Part shown: piece after piece, positions 9,053 through 18,318 of the stretch
Numbering within the stretch: position 1 is the first letter of the stretch
Layout: the number at the start of each line of letters is the position of its first letter
Source: Candidatus Rhodoferax odensensis
GTDB lineage: Bacteria > Pseudomonadota > Gammaproteobacteria > Burkholderiales > Burkholderiaceae_C
Assembly: GCA_016718405.1 (NCBI GenBank)
Contig: JADKDJ010000033.1
Coordinates: 1 to 64,000 of the forward strand
Length of the DNA stretch: 64,000 nucleotides
Reading direction: 5' to 3'
The notes under the pieces: generated by a model
The model's input: only the letters and a program-made list of their open reading frames with translations
The model's database searches: none
What the model was told of the DNA's origin: nothing
Position numbers and translations under genes: made by a program

Positions 9053-9952
9053 TCAGGCCACACCATGGGTTTTGAACCATGCCAGCGCACGTGCCCAGCC
9101 ATCCTCTGCCGGGCCTTTGCGAAAGCTGGGGCGGTAGTCGGCGTGAAAGGCGTGGGGGGTATCAGGGTACACCACAAACTGTGACGCCTGGGCTACCGCA
9201 TTGCCGCCGGCCAGTGCGGTCTTCATCTTATCAATGGTGTCAAGCGGGATGCCCTCATCGGCCGCACCGTACAAGCCCAACACCGGGGCGTGCAGCTTAG
9301 CCGCCACGTCCACCGGATGGCGCGGAGTGAGTGCACTGGAGGCGCCAACCAGGCGACCGTACCAGGCCACACCGGCTTTGACCGCGCCATGCGCCGCATA
9401 CAGCCAGGTGATGCGCCCGCCCCAGCAAAAGCCGGTGATGGCTACTTTGGACAGGTCGCCGCCGTGCGCGCCCGCCCATTGGACGGCGCCATCCAGGTCG
9501 GCCATCACTTGGGCATCGGGCACCTTGGCCACCACCTCGGTAATCAGCTTGGCGATCTCGCCATATTGGGTGGGGTCGCCTTGGCGCGCGTACAACTCCG
9601 GCGCAATGGCCAGGTAACCGGCCTTGGCAAAACGGCGGCAAGTGTCGGCAATGTATTCGTGCACGCCAAAGATCTCCTGCACCACCAGCACCACCGGCAG
9701 ACCACTGGTCTTGCCCTTTGGCGCGGCATAGTAGGCCGGCACCTTGAAGCCGGCAACCTCGTATTGCACCCGGCCAGTGGCCAGGCCCTCGGCAGAGGTG
9801 TTGATGGCCGTCTGGGCCATGATCGGGCTCACAGCAGCAGCGTAGCCCGCGCCCAACGCGGTCTTGATCGCGATGCGGCGCGTTGCGCCGCTCGGGCTGG
9901 ACTGGCCTGGCGCCAGGGACTCAATCTCTTGCTGAATGTCTGCAACACGCAT
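9053..9952 (-). CDS. Dienelactone hydrolase family protein, Tat-type leader
   Basis: An alpha/beta hydrolase of 299 residues. The family's founding member hydrolyses dienelactones in chloroaromatic breakdown, but most chromosomal paralogues have unknown substrates. ATG at 9952 has GGGGAG upstream. A twin-arginine-like leader (RRIAIKTALGAG near residue 25) ends about MAQT, suggesting export. The catalytic triad is visible as Cys176 in GFCWGG, Asp232 in GAADEGIP and His267 in TPHAFH. The nucleophile is Cys rather than Ser, as in true dienelactone hydrolases. It stands alone and ends in a strong terminator. No aromatic-degradation genes are nearby, so a catabolic role is not supported by context. 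Confidence 0.88.
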   Translation of the reverse strand: MRVADIQQEIESLAPGQSSPSGATRRIAIKTALGAGYAAAVSPIMAQTAINTSAEGLATGRVQYEVAGFKVPAYYAAPKGKTSGLPVVLVVQEIFGVHEYIADTCRRFAKAGYLAIAPELYARQGDPTQYGEIAKLITEVVAKVPDAQVMADLDGAVQWAGAHGGDLSKVAITGFCWGGRITWLYAAHGAVKAGVAWYGRLVGASSALTPRHPVDVAAKLHAPVLGLYGAADEGIPLDTIDKMKTALAGGNAVAQASQFVVYPDTPHAFHADYRPSFRKGPAEDGWARALAWFKTHGVA

Positions 9953-10119
9953 AGCGAAAAGCTCCCCAAATTGAACGAACCTCCACTCTAGTGCGGCGCT
10001 TAAACACTTGCACAGCGCAGGGTCGGTGCCATGGTGAATATTGCCAATGACTGGTGGCGACATGGTGTAAGTGCCGATAATGCATCCAGGCTCACTTACG
10101 ACGGGTTGCATCGGCCACC

Positions 10120-11382
10120 ATGGACGCTCCCAGCAAGACCTCCCCCCTGTTGTGGCCCACTGTCCTGGCGAGCGCGGCGCTGGGTTGTGAGGCGATTGCC
10201 TGGGCGTGGGTGATCCGGGTTAGCGGCGGGTCCGACTTGACCGGCCTGCTCTGGCTGGCCGGCGCCGGGCTGGTGGCGCTGGTGGCCAGCGTGGTGTGGA
10301 TGGGGTGGCGCCTGCGGCGCATGCGGCACACCCTGCGCCGCGCGCAGACCACCGCGCTGAAGGTAACCAAACACCAGCACGCCATGCAGCGCGCCGAGCA
10401 GGAAGCCGCACGCGCGCGCCAACTGCTGACGACATGCCTGGACGTGCTTGATGTCGGCATCGAGATTTACGACGAGCGTGATCGGCTGCTGATGTTCAAC
10501 CAACGCAGCAGCCACATGCTGACGGGTTTTCAGCGCCACGACGACATTGGCAAGTCATTTGAGACCCTGGTGCGCGCCAACGTGGCGCGTGGTCTGATCA
10601 GTGCAGCCATTGGCCACGAGGAGGAATGGGTGCAGCAGCGCCTGCGCCAGCGCGGCAAGCACACCGCGCCCCTGCTGCAGCAAATCAGCAGCGGCCAGTG
10701 GATTCACACCTATGAGAAGTACACGACCGACGGCCACCTGGTGTGCACGCATGTGGATGTGACCGAGCAAGTGCTGCGCGAGCAAGATCTGGAGGCATCC
10801 AACCACCGGCTGGCCCGGCAATCGATCACCGACGAGCTCACTGGTCTGGGCAACCGACGCTGCTTTGACCAGACGCTGGAGACTGAATGGCAGCGCGGCG
10901 CGCGCATGGGCACACCGGTGAGCCTGCTGATGGTGGACATCGACCACTTCAAGCGCTACAACGATCGTTTCGGACACCCGGCAGGCGACGAAGCCTTGCG
11001 CCGCATTGCCAAGGCTTTGGGTGCGTGCGTGCGCCGCGCCGGCGAGCTGGTGGCGCGTTATGGCGGCGAGGAATTTGTGCTGCTGCTGCCGGGTGCCAAC
11101 GAGGCGCACGCCGTGGTCACCGCCCAGCAGTGCATGCACAGCCTGCAGCAGGAGGCCATTGACCGCGGCGAGTCAGCACCCGCCGAGTTTCTGACGTGCA
11201 GCATCGGCGTGGCGACAGTGCAACCCGATGCAGAGCGCGAAGCGTCGGCCCTGATCAACGCAGCGGACGTTGCCATGTACCGTGCCAAGACCAACGGGCG
11301 GGCACGCTTTGAGGTGGCCGACAAGGCCGACTGGGAAATTGGTGACGACACACCCCGCACCCGGCCCACGCCGTTAACCTGA
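10120..11382 (+). CDS. Membrane PAS-GGDEF diguanylate cyclase
   Basis: It should synthesise cyclic di-GMP from two GTP. The 420-residue protein has two N-terminal membrane segments (about 11-32 and 42-62), a short coiled linker, a PAS-like sensor region (about 103-218) and a GGDEF domain. The active-site loop is GGEEF at 315-319 and the metal Asp is in VDIDHFKRYND. The product-inhibition site normally RxxD reads RAGE (306-309), so feedback inhibition may be weakened. It is divergent from the upstream hydrolase gene, with about 170 bp between the two starts, and convergent with polA. The input signal is unknown. Confidence 0.9.
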   Translation: MDAPSKTSPLLWPTVLASAALGCEAIAWAWVIRVSGGSDLTGLLWLAGAGLVALVASVVWMGWRLRRMRHTLRRAQTTALKVTKHQHAMQRAEQEAARARQLLTTCLDVLDVGIEIYDERDRLLMFNQRSSHMLTGFQRHDDIGKSFETLVRANVARGLISAAIGHEEEWVQQRLRQRGKHTAPLLQQISSGQWIHTYEKYTTDGHLVCTHVDVTEQVLREQDLEASNHRLARQSITDELTGLGNRRCFDQTLETEWQRGARMGTPVSLLMVDIDHFKRYNDRFGHPAGDEALRRIAKALGACVRRAGELVARYGGEEFVLLLPGANEAHAVVTAQQCMHSLQQEAIDRGESAPAEFLTCSIGVATVQPDAEREASALINAADVAMYRAKTNGRARFEVADKADWEIGDDTPRTRPTPLT

Positions 11383-11443
11383 GACTTTGCGGGACAGACC
11401 GGAGTGCAGCGACGCTCTGTCCTCAACTGATCGTCGGCTCTAC

Positions 11444-14260
11444 TCAGTGCGCCTGGTCCCAGTTGCGCCCCACCCCAACTTCGGCCAGCAAGGGCACCTT
11501 GAGCTGGGCTACGCCCGCCATCAGGCGCGGAATCTCGTGCTTGAGCCAATCCACCTCGTGCTCGGGCACTTCGAACACCAGTTCGTCGTGCACCTGCATG
11601 ATCATGCGGGTGCCACGGCGCTCGTCGTCCAGCACCTGCTGCACCTTGACCATGCTGAGCTTGATCAGGTCCGCCGCCGTGCCCTGCATCGGCGCATTGA
11701 TGGCGGCACGCTCCGCGCCCGAGCGACGCGGGCCGTTGGGTGAATTGATCTCCGGCAGGTACAAGCGCCGGCCAAACACGGTCTCCACATAGCCCTTCTC
11801 TTTGGCGCTTTGGCGCGTATGGTCCATGTATAACTTGACGCCGGGGTATCGTTCAAAGTAGCGCGCCACGAAGTTCTTGGCCGCCGTGTTGTCGATCCCC
11901 AGGCTGCGCGCCAGGCCAAAGGCGCTCATGCCGTAAATCAGCCCGAAGTTGATGACCTTGGCGTAGCGGCGCTGCTCGCTGCTGACCTCGCTGGTGGCAA
12001 TGCCAAACACCTCGGCCGCCGTGGCGCGGTGTACGTCCATGCCATCGTGAAAAGCCAGCAGCAAGGCTGCATCGCCGCTGATGTGGGCCATGATGCGCAG
12101 CTCAATCTGGCTGTAGTCGGCGCTGGCAATCACGTGGCCGCTTGGGGCCACGAAGGCTTCGCGCACGCGCCGACCCTCGGGCGTGCGAATGGGGATGTTC
12201 TGCAGGTTGGGGTCGTTGCTGGACAAGCGCCCGGTCACCGCCACCGCCTGCGCGTAATGGGTGTGCACCCGGCCCGTGCGCGGATGGGCCAGTTGTGCCA
12301 GTTTGTCGGTGTAGGTGCCCTTGAGTTTGGCCAGACCCCGGTGCTCCAGAATCTTGGCCGGTAGCGGGAAGTCTTCAGCCAGTTTTTCCAGCACTTCCTC
12401 ATCGGTGCTGGGCACGCCGGTGGCGGTCTTCTTGACCACCGGCAAGCCCAGCTTGGTAAAGAAGATTTCGCCAATCTGTTTCGGACTGGACAAATTAAAA
12501 GGCTGGCCGGCCAGCTCGTGCGCCTCTTTCTCCAACTGCAGGATGCGCTGGCCCAGCTCGTGGCTTTGCGCGGCCAGGGTGGGCGCATCGATCAGCACGC
12601 CGTTGCGCTCGATACGGTACAGCGCCTCGCTGCTTTGCATTTCCAACTGGTAGATGAAGTTGAGCTTGGCGTCGGCCTGCAGGCGCGGCCACAGGACACG
12701 GTGCACGTCCAAGGTCTGATCCGAGTCTTCACACGAGTATTCAGACGCCTTGGCAATGTCGACCTGGTCAAAACAGATCTGGTGCGCGCCCTTGCCACAC
12801 AGGTCTTCAAACGTAATGCCCTTGCGGCCCACATGGCGCTCGGCCAGGCTGGACAAACCGTGCGGCTTGTGCACCTCCAACACGTAGCTTTGAAGCATGG
12901 TGTCATGAGCGTAACCCTGCACCTCGATGCCATGGTTGGCAAAAACGTGGCGGTCGTACTTGACGTGCTGGCCCAGCTTGGCCCGCGCCGGGTTCTCCAG
13001 CCAGGGCTTGAGCTTGGCCAGCACTTTCTCACGCGGCAACTGCGCCGGGGCACCGGGGTAACTGTGCGCCAACGGGATGTAGGCCGCCTCGCCGGGCTGC
13101 ACGCTGAAGCTGATGCCCACGATCTGCGCGCGCATCTCATCCAACGACGTGGTCTCGGTGTCCAGTGCCACCAGCTCGGCTGCCTCCAGGCGCGCGAGCC
13201 AAGGCTCGAACACCTCCCACCTCAAGATCGTGTCATACGCCACGGCGCTTGGCGCTCGGGCCAAGGGCGCAGCGTCCGGCGCCGGCTCGTCAAACAGGCC
13301 CGGTGTTTGGCCATACGCACCTTGTGTGGGCGCCAAGCCCGGCGCTGGCAGAGGCGTTGCCACACGATCGGTTGCGGCCGGGTCCAGCGAGCGCGCCAGG
13401 CCCTTGAACCCGTATTGCTCGTAAAACGCCCTCAAACCCGGCGTATTTTGGTCATACACAGCTATTGAATCCATAGCAGGCAGACTATCAACCCAGCCCG
13501 TCAGGTCGCAATCGGTCTTGATCGTGAGCAGTTGGCGCGCGGTGGGCAGCCAATCGATCGCCTTGCGCAGGTTCTCGCCCGCCACGCCCTTGATGTCGGC
13601 GGCGTGCGCCAGCACCTCGGCCAGCGAGCCGTACTCGGTAAGCCACTTGGCCGCCGTCTTGGGGCCTACTTTCTCGACACCCGGCACATTGTCCACCGCG
13701 TCGCCCACCAAGATCTGGTAATCCACCATCAGACTGGCTGGCACGCCAAACTCCGCCTGCACGCCAGCCTGGTCGCGGCGCTTGCCGTTCATGGTGTCGA
13801 TGATGGTGATGTGCTCGTTGACCAGCTGCGCCAGGTCTTTGTCGCCGCTGCTGACCACCACCCGCATACCCCGCCCGGCCGCTGCCTGCGCCAGGGTGCC
13901 AATGACGTCGTCGGCCTCGACGCCCGGCACATCGAGCACGCGCCAGCCCAGCAGCCGCACCAGTTCGTGAATGGGCGCAATCTGGCTGCGCAAGTCATCC
14001 GGCATGGGGGAGCGCTGTGCCTTGTACGCGGGGTAGATCGCATCGCGAAAAGTTGGGCCCTTGGCGTCGAACACGCAGGCCACGTAGGCCGCGGGGACTT
14101 CCTTGCGCAGTGCTTGCATCATGTTGACCATGCCGCGAATGGCGCCCGTGGGCGCGCTGGTCGGGTCGCCGGGGACCGCGCGCAAGTCGGGCATGGCGTG
14201 ATAGGCGCGGTACAGGTAACTCGACCCGTCCACCAGCAACAATGTGTTCTTGTCAGTCAT
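11444..14260 (-). CDS. polA: DNA polymerase I
   Basis: Repair and Okazaki-fragment-processing polymerase of 938 residues, full length for the family. An N-terminal 5'-3' exonuclease domain (about 1-300) starts LLLVDGSSYLYRAYHAMP and carries VSSGDKDLAQLV. The 3'-5' proofreading domain (about 345-535) keeps its metal residues in ALDTETTSL and in KYDRHVF. The polymerase domain (about 560-938) has motif A DYSQIELR, the O-helix region RRYAKVINFGLIYGMS, and motif C QVHDELVFEV. The gene is intact and transcribed alone. A divergent small lipoprotein gene starts 76 bp upstream. Confidence 0.97.
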   Translation of the reverse strand: MTDKNTLLLVDGSSYLYRAYHAMPDLRAVPGDPTSAPTGAIRGMVNMMQALRKEVPAAYVACVFDAKGPTFRDAIYPAYKAQRSPMPDDLRSQIAPIHELVRLLGWRVLDVPGVEADDVIGTLAQAAAGRGMRVVVSSGDKDLAQLVNEHITIIDTMNGKRRDQAGVQAEFGVPASLMVDYQILVGDAVDNVPGVEKVGPKTAAKWLTEYGSLAEVLAHAADIKGVAGENLRKAIDWLPTARQLLTIKTDCDLTGWVDSLPAMDSIAVYDQNTPGLRAFYEQYGFKGLARSLDPAATDRVATPLPAPGLAPTQGAYGQTPGLFDEPAPDAAPLARAPSAVAYDTILRWEVFEPWLARLEAAELVALDTETTSLDEMRAQIVGISFSVQPGEAAYIPLAHSYPGAPAQLPREKVLAKLKPWLENPARAKLGQHVKYDRHVFANHGIEVQGYAHDTMLQSYVLEVHKPHGLSSLAERHVGRKGITFEDLCGKGAHQICFDQVDIAKASEYSCEDSDQTLDVHRVLWPRLQADAKLNFIYQLEMQSSEALYRIERNGVLIDAPTLAAQSHELGQRILQLEKEAHELAGQPFNLSSPKQIGEIFFTKLGLPVVKKTATGVPSTDEEVLEKLAEDFPLPAKILEHRGLAKLKGTYTDKLAQLAHPRTGRVHTHYAQAVAVTGRLSSNDPNLQNIPIRTPEGRRVREAFVAPSGHVIASADYSQIELRIMAHISGDAALLLAFHDGMDVHRATAAEVFGIATSEVSSEQRRYAKVINFGLIYGMSAFGLARSLGIDNTAAKNFVARYFERYPGVKLYMDHTRQSAKEKGYVETVFGRRLYLPEINSPNGPRRSGAERAAINAPMQGTAADLIKLSMVKVQQVLDDERRGTRMIMQVHDELVFEVPEHEVDWLKHEIPRLMAGVAQLKVPLLAEVGVGRNWDQAH

Positions 14261-14323
14261 GCGCGCATTGTGCCCGCCTCGCTGGCGCGGCGCTCAGGCT
14301 GTACTCAGGCGACGCGCTGGTCC

Positions 14324-14329
14324 TACAAT
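14324..14329 (+). promoter_or_regulatory. Putative -10 box (TACAAT) giving a leaderless start
   Basis: TACAAT lies six bases before the ATG of the DUF2782-type gene, so the expected transcription start falls at or next to the ATG. The -35 region is poor. The same spacing occurs before the putative leader ORF ahead of asd (62278). Confidence 0.45.
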
Positions 14330-14335
14330 GGCCGC

Positions 14336-14602
14336 ATGCGACCAATTTCCCTACTCTGTGCCTGGTGCGTGTGGGTCATCACGGCCTGCTCTCAAACCCC
14401 GCAAGTGCCTGCGGCCCCCAATGCCCAGGCGAGCCTGGAGCGCAGCGAGACGCTGGTTACCGAAGACAGCAGTATGCGCATTGAGGAGACACGCGTCGGC
14501 GGCCAGATCCGTCGAATCCGCGTCATCCCCAAAGACGGCCAGGCCCCCTACGACATTGACCCCGTGACACGCCAGCGCATCTGGAAAGTCGCGGAGTTCT
14601 AA
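14336..14602 (+). CDS. DUF2782-type small lipoprotein
   Basis: An 88-residue envelope protein with a signal peptide and lipobox-like VITAC at residue 18. The mature part contains RVGGQIRRIRVIPKDGQAPYDID, the pattern I associate with DUF2782 proteins, which betaproteobacteria commonly encode between polA and thrB. Function is unknown. The ATG at 14336 sits six bases after a -10-like TACAAT, and there is no Shine-Dalgarno site, so it may be translated leaderless. The stop is 3 bp before the GTG of thrB, so the two are likely co-transcribed. Confidence 0.8.
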   Translation: MRPISLLCAWCVWVITACSQTPQVPAAPNAQASLERSETLVTEDSSMRIEETRVGGQIRRIRVIPKDGQAPYDIDPVTRQRIWKVAEF

Positions 14603-14605
14603 GCC

Positions 14606-15595
14606 GTGGCGGTCTACACCGAAGTATCGGCCAAAGACGCCGCGGCCCTGTTTGGGCAACTCAAACTGGGCACCATCACCGCCATGCAGGGCTGCCCCGG
14701 CGGTATCGAGAACACCAACTATTTCGTCACCGCCGAGCTCAATGGTCAGATCAGCGAGTTCGTCTTGACGCTGTTCGAGCGCCTCAACGCCGAGCAACTG
14801 CCGTTTTACCTGCGACTGATGAAACACCTGGCGCTGGGTGGCATCCCGGTGCCTGACCCGGTGGCCAACCGCGACGGTGATCTGGTGCACGCACTGCAGG
14901 GCAAGCCAGCGGCCATTGTCAACCGCCTGCCAGGCAAAAGCGTCATGTCGCCCGGCGCCGAGCACTGCGCCGCCCTGGGCGCGATGCTGGCACGCATGCA
15001 CCTGGCCGGGGCCGACTTGCGCCTGTCGCAACCCAATCTGCGTGGCCTGGCCTGGTGGAACCAGACCGTGCCCGTGGTGCTGCCACACCTCGACACCGGG
15101 CAGACCACGCTGATCGGCACCGAGCTGGCCTACCAGAACCATATCGCCGCCTCCAGTGCCTACCAGGCGCTGCCACAAGGCCCGATTCACGCCGACCTGT
15201 TTCGCGACAACGCCTTGTTTGAGGTGATCGATGGACAAGCACGCTTGAGTGGCTGCTTCGACTTCTACTTTGCGGGCGTGGACACCTGGCTGTTCGACAT
15301 CGCGGTGTGCCTCAACGACTGGTGCATCGACCACGACAGCGGCGAGGCCAGCGCCGAGCGCAGCCGCAGTCTGCTGAGCGCCTACGCTGGCGTGCGGCCG
15401 CTTACCGCGGCCGAGCGCCAGTTGCTGCCAGCCATGCTGCGCGCAGCCGCGCTGCGTTTTTGGCTCTCGCGGCTATGGGATTGCCACCTGCCGCGCGACG
15501 CGTCGCTGCTGACCGCCCACGATCCCGCCCCGCTGGAGCGCGTGCTGCGCCTGCGCGCGGGTCGACCCGTCACCGAAATGCTGGCACCTGCATGA
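14606..15595 (+). CDS. thrB: Homoserine kinase, type II (aminoglycoside phosphotransferase fold)
   Basis: It phosphorylates homoserine to O-phosphohomoserine in threonine biosynthesis. The 329-residue protein starts with GTG at 14606 and begins MAVYTEVSAKDAAALFGQLKLGT. It contains GGIENTNYFV in the nucleotide-binding lobe, the catalytic-loop region IHADLFRDNALF, and CFDFYFAGVDTWLFDIAVCLNDW with the metal Asp. This is the phosphotransferase-fold form, not the GHMP-kinase form of enterics. It is flanked tightly by the DUF2782 lipoprotein gene upstream and a membrane protein gene that overlaps its stop by 4 bp (ATGA). Confidence 0.95.
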   Translation: MAVYTEVSAKDAAALFGQLKLGTITAMQGCPGGIENTNYFVTAELNGQISEFVLTLFERLNAEQLPFYLRLMKHLALGGIPVPDPVANRDGDLVHALQGKPAAIVNRLPGKSVMSPGAEHCAALGAMLARMHLAGADLRLSQPNLRGLAWWNQTVPVVLPHLDTGQTTLIGTELAYQNHIAASSAYQALPQGPIHADLFRDNALFEVIDGQARLSGCFDFYFAGVDTWLFDIAVCLNDWCIDHDSGEASAERSRSLLSAYAGVRPLTAAERQLLPAMLRAAALRFWLSRLWDCHLPRDASLLTAHDPAPLERVLRLRAGRPVTEMLAPA

Positions 15596-16371
15596 AACTC
15601 AACATCGTTCCTGCGCGCACTGGCGCGGTTTGGGCCAAGATGGGCATCAAGACCTTCTTTCGGCAACCGCTGGCCATGGCCGGCCTGTTCTTCATGTTTA
15701 TGGCAGTGCTCGCGGTGATCGGCAGCGTTCCCGTCATTGGCGGCGCGCTGTCCATGACCTTGCTGCCGGCGGCCTTGGTGGGGCTGATGGCCGCCACGCG
15801 CCAGGCGGACAGTGGCAAATTCCCCATGCCCATCATCCTGTTGGTAGCCTTTCGCTCCGGGCGCCAGCAAACCATTGCGATGATCACGCTGGGCGTTTTG
15901 TATGCGATCGGCGGGTTGGTCGTGAGCGGCATTGCGTCACTGGTCGATGACGGAACGCTGGCCAAGCTGGGCACGGCGGTCGATCAGAAAAACCTGGAGC
16001 AGATGATCAGCGCTGGTGTACCGGCTTCTCTATGGGTCTTCCTTGGCTTGAGCGTGCTGCTCAGCATGGCGTTTTGGTATGCCCCCGCGCTGGTGTATTG
16101 GCATCGCGTGCCACCGGTCAAGAGCGTGTTCTTCAGCCTGGTGGCCTGCTGGAAGAACCTCGCCGCCCTGGCGGTCTACAATTTGGTGTGGGCCAGTGTC
16201 CTGCTCACCGTCATGGCCGTGACGCTGGTCGTTGCCACGCTGGTGACCGGGCCAGCAACCGTCGGCGGCGCGGTGTTTCCGGTCACGATGCTGTTCATCG
16301 CCATGTCGATGACCTCCATCTACTTCACGTTTCGCGATACCTTTGACGTCCCGCCAGAAGGAGAATCATGA
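15592..16371 (+). CDS. BPSS1780-family multi-pass membrane protein
   Basis: A 259-residue inner-membrane protein with about six hydrophobic segments, including GLFFMFMAVLAVIGSVPVIGG, LLPAALVGLMAA and VFLGLSVLLSMAFWYAPALVYW. The pattern K-T-F-F-R-Q-P near the N terminus and the YAPALV segment fit the betaproteobacterial BPSS1780 family, whose function is unknown. ATG overlaps the thrB stop (ATGA at 15592), and its own stop overlaps the next start the same way (16368-16371), so translation of the chain is probably coupled. The link with threonine synthesis is positional only. Confidence 0.82.
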   Translation: MKLNIVPARTGAVWAKMGIKTFFRQPLAMAGLFFMFMAVLAVIGSVPVIGGALSMTLLPAALVGLMAATRQADSGKFPMPIILLVAFRSGRQQTIAMITLGVLYAIGGLVVSGIASLVDDGTLAKLGTAVDQKNLEQMISAGVPASLWVFLGLSVLLSMAFWYAPALVYWHRVPPVKSVFFSLVACWKNLAALAVYNLVWASVLLTVMAVTLVVATLVTGPATVGGAVFPVTMLFIAMSMTSIYFTFRDTFDVPPEGES

Positions 16372-17084
16372 GCCAACACACTCTGCAAAACCGCACGCAA
16401 GACGAGGTGCTGTGGTTTCAACGACGCACCTTTCTGCAAGCCGCCGCCGCCTGGACCAGCATGGGTGGTTTCGCCGCCGCACACGCCCAGTCACGCAGCA
16501 ATATTGTTGAACTGCGCGGCGACGCCATGGTCAACGGCGCGCGCCTGATCCCGGAACACACCATCCAAACTGGCGACGAGATCGTGACCGGGCCGCAGTC
16601 TCACCTGGTGTTCGTGGTTGGCAATGCCTCGTTCCAGGTGCGGCAAAACTCGCGCCTGACGGTCGAGCGCGGCGCCTCGCTCAATGCCGTCAGTCTGTTG
16701 CGCCTACTCAGCGGGGCGGTGGCCAGCGTCTGGGGTCGCGGTGGCAACCGCAGCATCGTCACGCAGACACTAACGATCGGCATCCGAGGCACCGGCGTCT
16801 ACACCGAAGTTCTGGCCAACGAAAGCAATCGAAGCTATTTCTGCAACTGCTACGGCACGGTCGACCTCAACGCTGGTCAGGACCGCAAGACCAGCACGGC
16901 GGAGTACCACGAGTCCTTCTACGCCGAGGTTGCCCCCAAAGACGGCCGCCTGCTGACGCCCGCCGAAGCCATCAACCACACCGATGAAGAGTTGGAGTAT
17001 CTTGCCCGGTTGGTTGGCCAACGCACCGCGTGGCAGATCAGCGGCAAGAAGGGTACCAAGAGCGGCGGCTACAAAAGGTATTGA
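16368..17084 (+). CDS. FecR-domain exported protein
   Basis: The 238-residue protein starts with a twin-arginine-like leader (RRTFLQAAAAWTSMGG, residues about 19-35, cleavage near AHAQ). A FecR-like region follows: GDAMVNGARLIPEHTIQTGDEIVTGPQSHLVF, FQVRQNSRL, and VGIRGTGVY-like TIGIRGTGVYTEV. Classical FecR is a membrane anti-sigma regulator, but stand-alone exported FecR-domain proteins without sigma genes are common and uncharacterised. No sigma factor or TonB receptor is nearby. Paired cysteines (YFCNCYG) lie late in the domain. It is the last gene of the chain that begins with the DUF2782 gene. Confidence 0.82.
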   Translation: MSQHTLQNRTQDEVLWFQRRTFLQAAAAWTSMGGFAAAHAQSRSNIVELRGDAMVNGARLIPEHTIQTGDEIVTGPQSHLVFVVGNASFQVRQNSRLTVERGASLNAVSLLRLLSGAVASVWGRGGNRSIVTQTLTIGIRGTGVYTEVLANESNRSYFCNCYGTVDLNAGQDRKTSTAEYHESFYAEVAPKDGRLLTPAEAINHTDEELEYLARLVGQRTAWQISGKKGTKSGGYKRY

Positions 17085-17145
17085 AGTTCACGTCGCCGTG
17101 GTGTGAGTATGTCGCCGCGGCGCGAGTGGTCTCGCTCGCAAGGTC

Positions 17146-18318
17146 TCACTTGGTCGCTGCCCCGCGCAGCTGCCGCGCCACGAACCACAGACCGACAGCG
17201 GTCAACATCACGCACACAATCAGCGGCACCACCACCTGCGAGGTGGTGAAGCCCTCGCCCTTGAGCACGCGCAGCATCAAGGTGTTTTGCGCCAGTGCCG
17301 GCACCCACAGGTGCCAGGTCTCCTCACCAGTCTGGTTGAACATCGAGAACATGGGCATCAGGGAGGCCGTCAGCATCACCACTGTGCTGTTGGCCTGCGC
17401 CTCCTTGAAGCTCTTGCAACGAATCGCCACCGCCATCAAGACCGCCGAGATGGCGGCACCAAAGGGCAGCAACACCACCAGAAACAGGCCAACCTCGCGC
17501 CAACCAAACTGAAACATCGCTTGCAGCGTGTCACTGCGCAGCAGCCACTGACCCGGCAGGAAGCTGATGCAACTCAGCACCGCCACAACAAAGCTGACCG
17601 CAGACACCGCGCCCCACTTGCCTACCACCAGCGCCAGCCCAGTCACTGGATTCATCAGTAGCGGTTCAAGCGAGCCGCGCTCGCGCTCGCCAGCGGTGCT
17701 GTCCAGCGCCGCATTCAAAGCACCGGCCAAAACCGCCATCAGCACGAAGAAACCCACCATGCTGGTGAATTGCGCCGCTCGGGTCTGGGTGCCCGCCAGG
17801 TCACGCTCCTGCACCTTCAGAGGTGACAGCAGTTCTGCCGACACGCCCCGCACCGCCAAACTCAGGCCAACGCGCTCCTGGGTAAAACCGCGCAACAAAG
17901 CGGCCACGCGCTGCGCGCCAGACTGACTTTGCTTGTTGGCGCTGTCGCTGACCAACTCCAGCTCGGGCACGTCGCCGCGCAGTAGCGCGGCCTCGAAGTC
18001 CTTTGGAATCAGCAGCACCGGGTCGCTCAGTTTCGAATCTCGCAGCAACCGCTCGTAGTCATTGGGTGCGGCTTTGATCACCCAGGTCTGTCGCTCGAAG
18101 TAGTTCTTCAGACTCGGTCCGTTCTCAATGCCGACCACCACCACCTCGCGCTGCTCCGCCTTGGCCTCCAGCGAGGCAATCAGGCCGGACAGCGCCAGCA
18201 ACAGCAGGGGACCCAGCAGCACACTGGAGACCAGCACCACGAGCAGGGTGCGCCGGTCGCGCAGGGCATCGATCAACTCCTTGCGAAACACCGCGAGGGC
18301 GTGCAACAGGGCACTCAT
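17146..18318 (-). CDS. ABC-2 type exporter permease (NatB-like)
   Basis: Membrane component of an ABC exporter, 390 residues. An N-terminal membrane helix (about 23-45) precedes a large extracytoplasmic region (about 50-185). Five C-terminal helices follow: VGFFVLMAVLAGALNAALD, WGAVSAVSFVVAVLSCISF, VGLFLVVLLPFGAAISAVLMAVA, a segment near MLTASLMPMF, and VVPLIVCVMLTAVGLWFVA. The architecture, and the sequence DSTAGERERGSLEPLLMNP, fit the NatB/sodium-exporter class. The substrate is not deducible. The start overlaps the stop of the ATPase gene by 4 bp, so the two form one transporter. Confidence 0.9.
   Translation of the reverse strand: MSALLHALAVFRKELIDALRDRRTLLVVLVSSVLLGPLLLLALSGLIASLEAKAEQREVVVVGIENGPSLKNYFERQTWVIKAAPNDYERLLRDSKLSDPVLLIPKDFEAALLRGDVPELELVSDSANKQSQSGAQRVAALLRGFTQERVGLSLAVRGVSAELLSPLKVQERDLAGTQTRAAQFTSMVGFFVLMAVLAGALNAALDSTAGERERGSLEPLLMNPVTGLALVVGKWGAVSAVSFVVAVLSCISFLPGQWLLRSDTLQAMFQFGWREVGLFLVVLLPFGAAISAVLMAVAIRCKSFKEAQANSTVVMLTASLMPMFSMFNQTGEETWHLWVPALAQNTLMLRVLKGEGFTTSQVVVPLIVCVMLTAVGLWFVARQLRGAATK

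Noticed and set aside
12518..13468. Open frame of 316 codons on the plus strand
   Set aside because: It is antisense to polA.
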